Shown piece by piece: positions 24,666 to 32,174 of a DNA stretch of 57,358 nucleotides. The notes below the pieces were generated by a model. It searched no databases. It was given only the letters and a program-made list of their open reading frames with translations, and had not been told where the DNA came from. Location: assembly GCA_023413555.1 (NCBI GenBank), contig JAEZPG010000105.1, positions 1-57,358 of the forward strand. Reading direction: 5' to 3'. This DNA comes from Bacillota bacterium (GTDB lineage: Bacteria; Bacillota; Clostridia; Lachnospirales; Lachnospiraceae). The position numbers were made by a program, and so were the translations under genes. Position 1 is the stretch's first letter. Each line of letters begins with the position of its first letter.

Positions 24666-25862
24666 ATGCCAAAATTAAATGAGAACTACTTAAATTTAAA
24701 GGAAAGTTATCTGTTTACAGAAATCGCTCATAGAGTGGAATTGTTTACAAAAGCAAACCCAGATAAGAATGTGATACGATTAGGAATCGGGGATGTTACA
24801 AGACCATTGGGGGAGAAAGTCATAGAAGCACTTCACCAAGGTGTAGATGATATGGCAAAACCAGAAACCTTTAAAGGCTATGGTCCTGAGAGAGGTTATG
24901 ATTTTGTAAGGAATGCTGTAGTAAATTATTATGCAGAGCATGGAGTGTCGATTGATGTAGAAGAGGTCTTTGTATCAGACGGAGCGAAAAGTGATACCGG
25001 AAATATTACTGATTTATTTCACAAGGATAATGTAATTCTTATCCCTGATCCAGTATATCCGGTATATGTTGATTCTAATATTATGAGTGGTAGAAATATT
25101 ACATACATTAACGCTAATGCGGAAAATGATTTTCTTCCAATGCCAGATTTTAATCAGCATGTGGATATTATCTATATCTGTTCTCCTAATAATCCAACTG
25201 GTGCTGCTTATGATGCGAAGCAGTTAAAGGTATGGGTGGATTATGCACTTGAGAATGATGCAATTATTCTTTATGATGCAGCTTACGAATGCTTTATTAC
25301 AGATGAGAACTTACCAAGAAGTATATTCGCCATAGAAGGAGCCACAAAATGTGCAGTGGAATTTTGCTCACTGTCGAAGACAGCAGGATTTACCGGTACT
25401 CGCTGTGGTTATACCATTGTACCAAAGGACTTAAAATTTACTGCAAGTAATGGAGCAGAGATGTCTTTAAATGCAATGTGGACTCGCCGTCAGACAACCA
25501 AGTTTAATGGGGTATCCTATATTGTGCAGAAAGGCGCAGCAGCTGTTTTTTCTGAAGAAGGCATGAAGGAGTGCCATGAAAATATCAGCTATTATCAAGA
25601 AAATGCAAGAATTATTGCAAACTGTTTAGATAAAAAGGGTATTCGTTATTATGGTGGTATTAACTCTCCATATATTTGGTTTGAGTGCCCTAAGGGAATG
25701 GATTCTTGGACCTTCTTTGACTATTTATTAGAAAATGCACAGGTAGTTGGAACACCTGGTGCAGGCTTTGGAGATAACGGAAAGAACTTCTTTAGATTAA
25801 CTTCATTTGGTAATCGTGAGAATACAATAGAAGCTATGAAACGCTTTGAAAGATTATTTTAA
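24666..25862 (+). CDS. dapL: LL-diaminopimelate aminotransferase
   Basis: A PLP aminotransferase of 398 residues that makes LL-diaminopimelate directly from tetrahydrodipicolinate, the short route to lysine and peptidoglycan used by clostridia and some other phyla. The start LNENYLNLKESYLFTEIA and IRLGIGDVTRPLG are typical of DapL. YICSPNNPTGAAYD carries the Asn-Pro of the family, and FCSLSKTAGFTGTRCGY the PLP lysine. ATG 24666 follows AAAGGAG; the frame opens 19 codons earlier without a ribosome binding site. A terminator follows. Confidence 0.95.
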   Translation: MPKLNENYLNLKESYLFTEIAHRVELFTKANPDKNVIRLGIGDVTRPLGEKVIEALHQGVDDMAKPETFKGYGPERGYDFVRNAVVNYYAEHGVSIDVEEVFVSDGAKSDTGNITDLFHKDNVILIPDPVYPVYVDSNIMSGRNITYINANAENDFLPMPDFNQHVDIIYICSPNNPTGAAYDAKQLKVWVDYALENDAIILYDAAYECFITDENLPRSIFAIEGATKCAVEFCSLSKTAGFTGTRCGYTIVPKDLKFTASNGAEMSLNAMWTRRQTTKFNGVSYIVQKGAAAVFSEEGMKECHENISYYQENARIIANCLDKKGIRYYGGINSPYIWFECPKGMDSWTFFDYLLENAQVVGTPGAGFGDNGKNFFRLTSFGNRENTIEAMKRFERLF

Positions 25863-25886
25863 GACGAAATTCTTATCATAAAGTAT

Positions 25887-25929
25887 AAAATGCCATCAAA
25901 ACTGTAAAAGGTCTTGCGTGGCATTTTTT
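25887..25929 (+). terminator. Terminator of dapL
   Basis: AAAATGCCA pairs with TGGCATTTT around a loop and runs into TTTTTTG. Confidence 0.8.
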
Positions 25930-26065
25930 GTTCTTTTCTTATTCTATCGTTATTACATAGATACAGAAACAGATAATCTTAATTTAGACATAACAATCCG
26001 TCGAATAAGATAAATCAATGAGGGCAACTAATAACAATATAAATAGTAAGAAAGGAGGATATATT

Positions 26066-26200
26066 ATGCCAAAGGATAGTCAACCAGATAATAAGATAGC
26101 ACGTATGGAAAAATGTAATGGTCAGACACCAATTACCAAAGAAAACCAAAATAAAAATCCCAATGCTAAAAGAAAATCTATTAAACATAATGATGTTTAA
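26066..26200 (+). CDS. Very small hydrophilic protein, 44 residues
   Basis: I do not recognise this protein. It is MPKDSQPDNKIARMEKCNGQ followed by a Lys/Asn-rich tail, basic, with one Cys and no membrane segment. The frame opens 16 codons earlier, but a perfect AAAGGAGGA lies 8 nt before ATG 26066, which makes this start and the gene itself credible. It stands alone between two terminators. It could be a spore or stress peptide; there is no direct evidence. Confidence 0.6.
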   Translation: MPKDSQPDNKIARMEKCNGQTPITKENQNKNPNAKRKSIKHNDV

Positions 26201-26258
26201 TTCAGTGTGGATTTGTTATAGAAAAAGAAAAAATAGGAAACTACTAATCTAGAATTTA

Positions 26259-26313
26259 AAAGGGACTGTTATACAGATGGTTTTATGTACCAGCTTGTGT
26301 CGCAGTTCTTTTT
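26259..26313 (+). terminator. Probable terminator of the 44-residue protein gene
   Basis: AAAGGGACTG pairs with CAGTTCTTTT (two G-T pairs) across a long loop, followed by T-rich sequence. Confidence 0.5.
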
Positions 26314-26419
26314 AATCTGTTATAATTTGTTTATATTTGTGTAATTTTATATTTTTATTTTTATGTTACATTATAATTACGGCGCTAGATTATTATGAAA
26401 TAGTATAGGAGATTATCTT

Positions 26420-28723
26420 ATGTGGTTAAAGAAAATGAAGAAAAAGAAGATTCAATTTCTCATTATAACTCTAATTTTACTTATGGCAACGGCAATTCTT
26501 CAAGCGTGTATCGCCCTTGCCTGGGAAACACAGAACTTTGTGAATGAATACTATAATGTGAAGAACTGCCCTATGTATTTTACAATCCGTAGTGACGATC
26601 AGGGGAAAGAATTATTGGAAGCAGAAGCAGAGGCTATGAAGTTAATTGATAAAATTGAGACTGGTGAGGCCAAATACGTCGAATCCAATTTCTATCATGG
26701 AAATATAAAGTTACATAACGAATCCACAATTATATATGAATTGAATGATAAAGCTTCCTTAGGCTATCCGATTGAGGTGCTTGAAGGAGAAGACAAGAAG
26801 AGTCCGGGAAATAATGAAATATGGATTACTCATATTTATGCTAATGCATTCCACGTTGCAGTGGGGGATCAGATCTTAATTGGTCAAAAGGATAATGTTT
26901 CGTATACAGTATCAGCCATTGTCAGTACACCGGAAAGTAGTTCAGGATTTATTGATGTTTATCCGTTTTATGTGAATAAAGCAACACTGCAGGGGATTAC
27001 AGGAAAACAGGTCTATACTGTTAGAATCTATGCGAAGAATGAGAACACTAGCATAAAACAGATGGATGACTCTCTCCCCAAAGAGTTTACTGAAAAGATA
27101 TTAGTCTCATTTGACCGAGATGTTTTCAAAATGTGCTTATCCATTCTATCTGGTATCTTTGGAGGGGTAGGAATTGCTGCATCGTTGGTCATCTTTATAG
27201 TGTCGATAGTGATTATTCGTTATATGATACGAGCTACAATTGCCAATGAGTATAAACTGATTGGTATCTATAAGGCACAAGGCAAAACGGATACTGAGAT
27301 AAAGAAGATTTACTATAACTGCTATTTGATAGCTGGAGTAATCGGTATACTAGGAGGCCTCTTTGTGGGTAGACCATTAGCGAAATACTTAAGTAATATC
27401 GTATTGGGTGGAATCAAAGGATTTCATCTTACCGGTATCTCTTACCTAATTAGCCTGCTCGTTGTAATTTCAATGACTACAGTATTGGCATTGAATATAT
27501 GGAGGGAATTAAAGAAAATCACTAAGATTACCCCTGTTCAAGCTATGGCAGTGGGAAGTGCTTCCTCCAATAAGAAAATGTGTAAGTCACTAATACCAAA
27601 TGCGCATTCTTCATTTGCCATGGCAGTAAATGAGATCTTTAAAAAACGTAGCATGAGTGTTCTGGTTATTTTAATTCTCACAGTATCCTTCTTTCTATGT
27701 TTGTTAGCCTGTTCTGTTTCTCTTACCTTAGGACATTATGCAGAGGATAAGGAGATATGGGAGAACCTACCAAATTATAGTGGGTATGTGAATATTGTAG
27801 ACGACGAAAAGGTATTGGAGTATATGAAACGGTCTTCTTATGTGAAAGACTTTGTGGCTATGAGCCTAGAGGAGGAATATACTAAGCTGAAATTTGAGGA
27901 TAGTGATCTGACCTCAAGTAGGGCAAATCCAATGATCTATAGTGATTTTATTGAGAAAAGATATGAGGATGTACCATTTACGAAGGGAAGAATTTGCGTC
28001 AATCCTCATGAGATTACTTGTTCGGAGAAGTTTCTTAAAGAGGTAAATAAATCGGTAGGTGAATATCTGGAAATTAAGTTCGGAGATAAAAAGATTGATT
28101 TCTTGATTTCGGGAAGCTACTCCGCTATGACGAGAGGAGGAACTTCTTTTTACATAAAAGAAAAGGATATCCGTGAGTTAGGGTTAGCATGTGATTTATC
28201 AACAGTGCTCTTTTTCTTGAAGGATGACGTATCCTATGAACAATTTGAAAAAGAGTTTGAAAAGCAGTTTCCAAAGTCCAAAATCTTCAAGGAGTTTGAC
28301 TTTATTACACAGGAAGGAGATACGGTTAGTAGTATTGCTAATCCGATATGTATTGTAATTTTTGCTGCTTTTGCAGCATTCAGCATTCTTAATATTATCA
28401 ATCTGATTTACACTCAAATTAGAGAAAATCGCAAGAAATATGGCATATTGAAAGCATATGGTTTCACCACCGGATATCTTTATCGGCAAAATATAATACA
28501 GATGACTATGTTATCGATAGTTGCAATTGGACTTACCATTATTCTACAAGAATTTGCATCACCTAAGATTTTCTCTCTTGCTTGTGGATTGAATTATATC
28601 TATAAGCCGGCATGGCTGACAGCATTGGTATGCTGTGGAATGTATGGGGCTATTATGGTGCTCACAATAATAATGCTTTTACCGATTAGAAAAATTACAC
28701 CGGTAGAGTTAATGGAAGAATAG
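26420..28723 (+). CDS. ABC transporter permease with two FtsX domains
   Basis: A 767-residue membrane protein made of two similar halves. Each has one N-terminal membrane helix, an extracellular domain of about 180-220 residues, and three helices of the FtsX type (for the first half about 240-370, for the second about 640-760). Both halves end in the family pattern KITPVQAM and KITPVELMEE. The layout (eight helices, two external domains) is MacB/LolCE-like and differs from BceB, which has ten helices and one external domain. It is followed by its ATPase, a response regulator and a kinase. Likely role: response to, or export of, an envelope-active compound. Confidence 0.87.
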   Translation: MWLKKMKKKKIQFLIITLILLMATAILQACIALAWETQNFVNEYYNVKNCPMYFTIRSDDQGKELLEAEAEAMKLIDKIETGEAKYVESNFYHGNIKLHNESTIIYELNDKASLGYPIEVLEGEDKKSPGNNEIWITHIYANAFHVAVGDQILIGQKDNVSYTVSAIVSTPESSSGFIDVYPFYVNKATLQGITGKQVYTVRIYAKNENTSIKQMDDSLPKEFTEKILVSFDRDVFKMCLSILSGIFGGVGIAASLVIFIVSIVIIRYMIRATIANEYKLIGIYKAQGKTDTEIKKIYYNCYLIAGVIGILGGLFVGRPLAKYLSNIVLGGIKGFHLTGISYLISLLVVISMTTVLALNIWRELKKITKITPVQAMAVGSASSNKKMCKSLIPNAHSSFAMAVNEIFKKRSMSVLVILILTVSFFLCLLACSVSLTLGHYAEDKEIWENLPNYSGYVNIVDDEKVLEYMKRSSYVKDFVAMSLEEEYTKLKFEDSDLTSSRANPMIYSDFIEKRYEDVPFTKGRICVNPHEITCSEKFLKEVNKSVGEYLEIKFGDKKIDFLISGSYSAMTRGGTSFYIKEKDIRELGLACDLSTVLFFLKDDVSYEQFEKEFEKQFPKSKIFKEFDFITQEGDTVSSIANPICIVIFAAFAAFSILNIINLIYTQIRENRKKYGILKAYGFTTGYLYRQNIIQMTMLSIVAIGLTIILQEFASPKIFSLACGLNYIYKPAWLTALVCCGMYGAIMVLTIIMLLPIRKITPVELMEE

Positions 28724-28736
28724 GGAGTGGTAAAAC

Positions 28737-29492
28737 ATGAAGAAGATTATGATTGAGACAAATAATTTGTGTAAAAGTTTTGTAATTGGAAAAACATCTA
28801 ATAATGTGTTAAAAAATATAAATTTATCTATTTACGAAGGGGAGTTTACTATTATAATGGGAAGTAGTGGAAGCGGTAAATCTACCTTGCTTTATTCCTT
28901 ATCCACTATGGATCGCCCGACCTCAGGGCAGGTTTTGATACAGGGGGTGGATGTAACCAAACTGGATCAATCTAGAATCGCATCAATCAGAAAGAGGAAG
29001 TTGTCTTTTATCTTTCAAAGTAGTAATTTGCTGACAGATATGAGTGTCTTTGAAAACATTGCCTATTGTGGATATGAGGTGTCTGATAAGGCAACTGTAA
29101 ATAAAAAAACATGGGAGCTACTTGAACGATTTGAACTAAGAGAAGCAGCATTAAAATATCCATCTGAGCTTTCAGGTGGTATGCAACAGAGAGTAGCTAT
29201 AGCTAGAGCATTAATCTGTGAGGCTGACATTATATTTGGAGATGAACCTACTGGTTCTTTAAATTCTGCCATGGGATGTCAGATATTGGACATTATGACT
29301 TCTATTAATGCAGAAGGGCAGACCATTGTAATGGTTACCCATGACCTAAAAGCGGCTGCCAGAGCATCCAGATTGTTATATCTGGAAGATGGTAGGATTG
29401 TTGGTGATCTAAATCTCGGACAATATACAGAAGAAAGTAGAAAGGATAGAGAGAACACGATCTACGGTTTTTTAAAAGAACATAATTGGTAA
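28737..29492 (+). CDS. ABC transporter ATP-binding protein (LolD/MacB type)
   Basis: A cytoplasmic ATPase of 251 residues. Walker A is GSSGSGKST (about 42-50), the signature LSGGMQQRVAIARALI, Walker B IIFGDEPTGSLNS, and the H-loop VTHD. The type is that of ATPases that drive FtsX-like permeases by mechanotransmission. In Walker B the usual Leu-Ala-Asp reads Phe-Gly-Asp, still with the Asp-Glu pair. It lies 13 nt after the permease gene and 17 nt before the response regulator. Confidence 0.92.
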   Translation: MKKIMIETNNLCKSFVIGKTSNNVLKNINLSIYEGEFTIIMGSSGSGKSTLLYSLSTMDRPTSGQVLIQGVDVTKLDQSRIASIRKRKLSFIFQSSNLLTDMSVFENIAYCGYEVSDKATVNKKTWELLERFELREAALKYPSELSGGMQQRVAIARALICEADIIFGDEPTGSLNSAMGCQILDIMTSINAEGQTIVMVTHDLKAAARASRLLYLEDGRIVGDLNLGQYTEESRKDRENTIYGFLKEHNW

Positions 29493-29509
29493 AATGAAAG
29501 GAGCTTAGA

Positions 29510-30196
29510 ATGGCCAATGAAAAGATTCTTCTTATTGAAGATGACTCCGATTTGAGACACATCATTTATAACTATCTAACGAAAGCAGGCTATGAGGTAA
29601 AGTTGGCAATAGACGGAGAGGAAGGTATAAAACAAGCAGAGCACTCTCAACCAACTTTAATATTGTTAGATTTGATGCTTCCTAAGGTAGATGGTTTTGA
29701 GGTTTGCCGGCATATTCGAAGCTATTCGACAGCTCCTATCATGATTCTATCTGCAAAAAGTAGTGATATGGACAAAATGTTATCCCTTGGGATAGGTGCA
29801 GATGATTACCTAACGAAACCTTTTTCCATGCTGGAGTTGGAAGCTAGGATGAAATCTCATATTCGAAGATATATAGCGTTTTCAAAACCACACGATACTT
29901 CTCATATTAGGGTTATGGGAGAAGTAGTCATTGACTCCTTAGCGTATACTTTACAGGTATGTGGAAAGAATGTGGAATTGACTAGCAGGGAGTTTCGACT
30001 TTTAGATTTCTTAGCTTCACATCCTTCCCAGGTTTTTACCAAGGAACAGTTACTGGACCAAGTATGGGGATACGCAGATTATGTTGATATTAATACGATA
30101 ACGGTCTATATTGGGCGCATAAGAGAGAAGATGACCAATGCAGGTGCTTGCTACATAAAGACAGTATGGGGAGCTGGTTATAAGTGGGAGATATAA
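29510..30196 (+). CDS. OmpR-family response regulator
   Basis: A 228-residue two-component regulator. The receiver domain has Asp54 in LILLDLMLPKVDG as the phosphorylation site and the conserved Lys in YLTKPF. The C-terminal winged helix (about 130-228) has ELTSREFRLLDFLASHP and VWGYADYVDINTITVYIGRI. AAAGGAG precedes ATG 29510. Its last 13 bases overlap the kinase gene. It probably controls the upstream transporter genes. Confidence 0.95.
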   Translation: MANEKILLIEDDSDLRHIIYNYLTKAGYEVKLAIDGEEGIKQAEHSQPTLILLDLMLPKVDGFEVCRHIRSYSTAPIMILSAKSSDMDKMLSLGIGADDYLTKPFSMLELEARMKSHIRRYIAFSKPHDTSHIRVMGEVVIDSLAYTLQVCGKNVELTSREFRLLDFLASHPSQVFTKEQLLDQVWGYADYVDINTITVYIGRIREKMTNAGACYIKTVWGAGYKWEI

Positions 30197-31530
30197 TTCG
30201 AAGAAAGATAGCCCAGTATACGGCATTTATTATTGCAATCCTTACAGTATCACTGGTAGCAGTAGGAGTGTTGATTTGGGAGTATCAAAAACTTAATATA
30301 GAGGATGGCGACATCCGAATAAAAGTGAATCAACTCATCTTTCAGTTGGAACAAAGCATAGAGGATAAGGTATCGTTGGAGTTTGAGCTTCCATATTGTG
30401 TGTTGAATGAGAATGGAATGGTACAGTTCAGTACATTAGAGGATTACCTATGTGGAGAGTTGGTAGACTGGCATACCTTGGGAGGTGTTAATCGATACCT
30501 TGTACCAATACAAAAAAAAGACGGGATTAAAAAGATGATTTTCGTAGATTGTGTAGCATATCAGGAAGATATTGCCAGGAAAAATCTATGTAAGTTTATG
30601 ATTATCCCAGTAGCTAGCTGGGGGCTCCTTCTTACCCTCCTATGGAAAATAAGAAAGATAGAAAATGAGGATGTTTGGTTGCCAGTTAAGCAGCTACATG
30701 AGGCTACCAAATCCATATTAGAAAAAAAATCTGATGTAGAAGTGAAATATGACTATGATAGTGAAATAGGTATGCTTTGTCATGATTTTGAACGAATGAG
30801 AGAAGAGATATTGGACAGTTATAAACGGGAACTAAAGGCGCGAGAGAAGGAAAAGGTCATGTATGCCAGTATTTCGCATGACTTAAAAACCCCGTTAGCT
30901 TCTGTGACAGGATATTTGGAAGAAATTCTTTTTGATGTGGTACATACACGGTCGGAAATAAAAGCATCTGCCAATCAGGCACTAAATAAAGCAGTGATCA
31001 TAAATAAATTAATTGATGATGTATTAGAGCATTCTAAAGCACAACTGAATGAATTATCCATCCACAAACAAGAGGTTTACGCACAAGATTATTTTAAAGA
31101 ATTGCTTAGTGAATATGCCTTGGATGCCAAACGAAAGAAGTATACATTTACATATGATCTACCTGTGAATGTACTAATTAGGATTGATACTGACCGAATT
31201 GCCGAAGTGATGCAGAACTTGATTAGCAATGCAGAAAAATATGGGAAAGACAAGATTTCCATAGAAGTAAAGTTTGAATCTATATTGGAGCCGGATGCCA
31301 TGTTAATTGTCAGCGTTAAGGATCATGGACGAGGCATTGAGGCAGCAGACTTACCTTTTATCTTTGATATGTTCTACAGAGGTAATAAGGCAAGAACTTC
31401 TGACATTGTAGGCTCTGGTTTAGGACTTAATATATCAAAATACATTGTAGAGCAGCATGGTGGACAAATTGAATGTGACAGTATTGTTGGCGTAGGAACC
31501 ACAATTTCTTTCTCTATTCCTTATCTATAG
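30184..31530 (+). CDS. Sensor histidine kinase
   Basis: A 448-residue membrane kinase. Two membrane helices (about 11-30 and 138-155) frame a periplasm-facing sensor of roughly 105 residues. A HAMP-like linker leads to the dimerisation helix with His232 in SISHDLKTPLASV. The ATPase domain has NLISNAEKYG (N box), KDHGRGI (G1) and GSGLGLNISKYIV (G2). The start is GTG 30184, overlapping the regulator gene by 13 nt; no better start exists before the first helix. Its stimulus is likely linked to the ABC transporter. Confidence 0.92.
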   Translation: MGDIIRRKIAQYTAFIIAILTVSLVAVGVLIWEYQKLNIEDGDIRIKVNQLIFQLEQSIEDKVSLEFELPYCVLNENGMVQFSTLEDYLCGELVDWHTLGGVNRYLVPIQKKDGIKKMIFVDCVAYQEDIARKNLCKFMIIPVASWGLLLTLLWKIRKIENEDVWLPVKQLHEATKSILEKKSDVEVKYDYDSEIGMLCHDFERMREEILDSYKRELKAREKEKVMYASISHDLKTPLASVTGYLEEILFDVVHTRSEIKASANQALNKAVIINKLIDDVLEHSKAQLNELSIHKQEVYAQDYFKELLSEYALDAKRKKYTFTYDLPVNVLIRIDTDRIAEVMQNLISNAEKYGKDKISIEVKFESILEPDAMLIVSVKDHGRGIEAADLPFIFDMFYRGNKARTSDIVGSGLGLNISKYIVEQHGGQIECDSIVGVGTTISFSIPYL

Positions 31531-31658
31531 AAGATTCTTTATTGGACGATATGATTAATTCTTACCAGCCCAATAAGAACAAGAAAAGACAGGAATTTTT
31601 ACATACAAAGAAATATAATTTGATTGTAAGTAATTAATATTGAGGAGAGAAAAAGAAG

Positions 31659-31976
31659 ATGGAATACGATAAAGTGGTTCAAGAGAGAAGAAGCATTAGG
31701 AAGTTTATGATTTTGGAGAATGAGGAAAAAGATGATCATTGGTTGTTTCCTGATATACTTTCCATTGGTGCAGCAATGGAACACATTTGTCTGGAGGCAG
31801 TAAATTTGCAGTTAGGAGCGCTATGGATTGGAGATGTTATGTATACCGAAGAAGAGATACGAAAAAGTACAAGACATGAAGAGCTTCAACTTGTATCTGG
31901 AATCGCGATAGGATATCCGGATGAGAACCCTAATCCAAGACCTCGAAACGAGATGAGTGAAATAATAGTTCAATAA
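31659..31976 (+). pseudogene. Nitroreductase-family gene with internal in-frame deletion
   Basis: The first residues, EYDKVVQERRSIRKF, are the FMN-phosphate-binding start of the nitroreductase fold. The second half, SIGAAMEHICLEAVNLQLGA and then LWIGDV, followed by GIAIGYPDENP, is its C-terminal part. Intact members have about 170 residues; here only 105 remain, and the segment between RRSIRKF and the late helices (about 70 residues of substrate and FMN pocket) is missing, with the frame kept. The protein may be non-functional or a shortened relative. GAGGAGAG precedes the ATG and a terminator follows, so it is probably still expressed. Confidence 0.65.
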
Positions 31977-32046
31977 TTAAATGAAAACCAGGTATCCATG
32001 ATACATATCCATAAAGCCTAGTGATCTTACGATTCAGTCCAGTTGA

Positions 32047-32075
32047 AGAGTTTTGCATGCAAAACTCTTTTTATA
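32047..32075 (+). terminator. Intrinsic terminator before hcp
   Basis: AGAGTTTTGC pairs perfectly with GCAAAACTCT around an AT loop and runs into TTTTATATT. It separates the nitroreductase remnant from hcp. Confidence 0.82.
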
Positions 32076-32088
32076 TTATTTTTTGGAA

Positions 32089-32104
32089 TGTAACAAATGT
32101 TACA
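32089..32104. promoter_or_regulatory. Perfect inverted repeat before hcp
   Basis: TGTAAC-AAAT-GTTACA is a perfect 6+6 bp palindrome 70 nt before the hcp start. Its size and symmetry fit CRP/FNR-family regulators. HcpR, a member of that family, is known to control hcp genes in many anaerobes; that it acts here is an inference. Confidence 0.55.
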
Positions 32105-32174
32105 GAATTAGAATTGCAGATGCATTATCATAAGCATATCGAAGCAAACAAAAAAATTTAAAGGAGAGTATGGT

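Noticed and set aside
26420..29492. BceAB-type bacitracin exporter
   Set aside because: The permease has two external domains and eight helices; BceB has ten helices and one large external domain. Gene order also differs.
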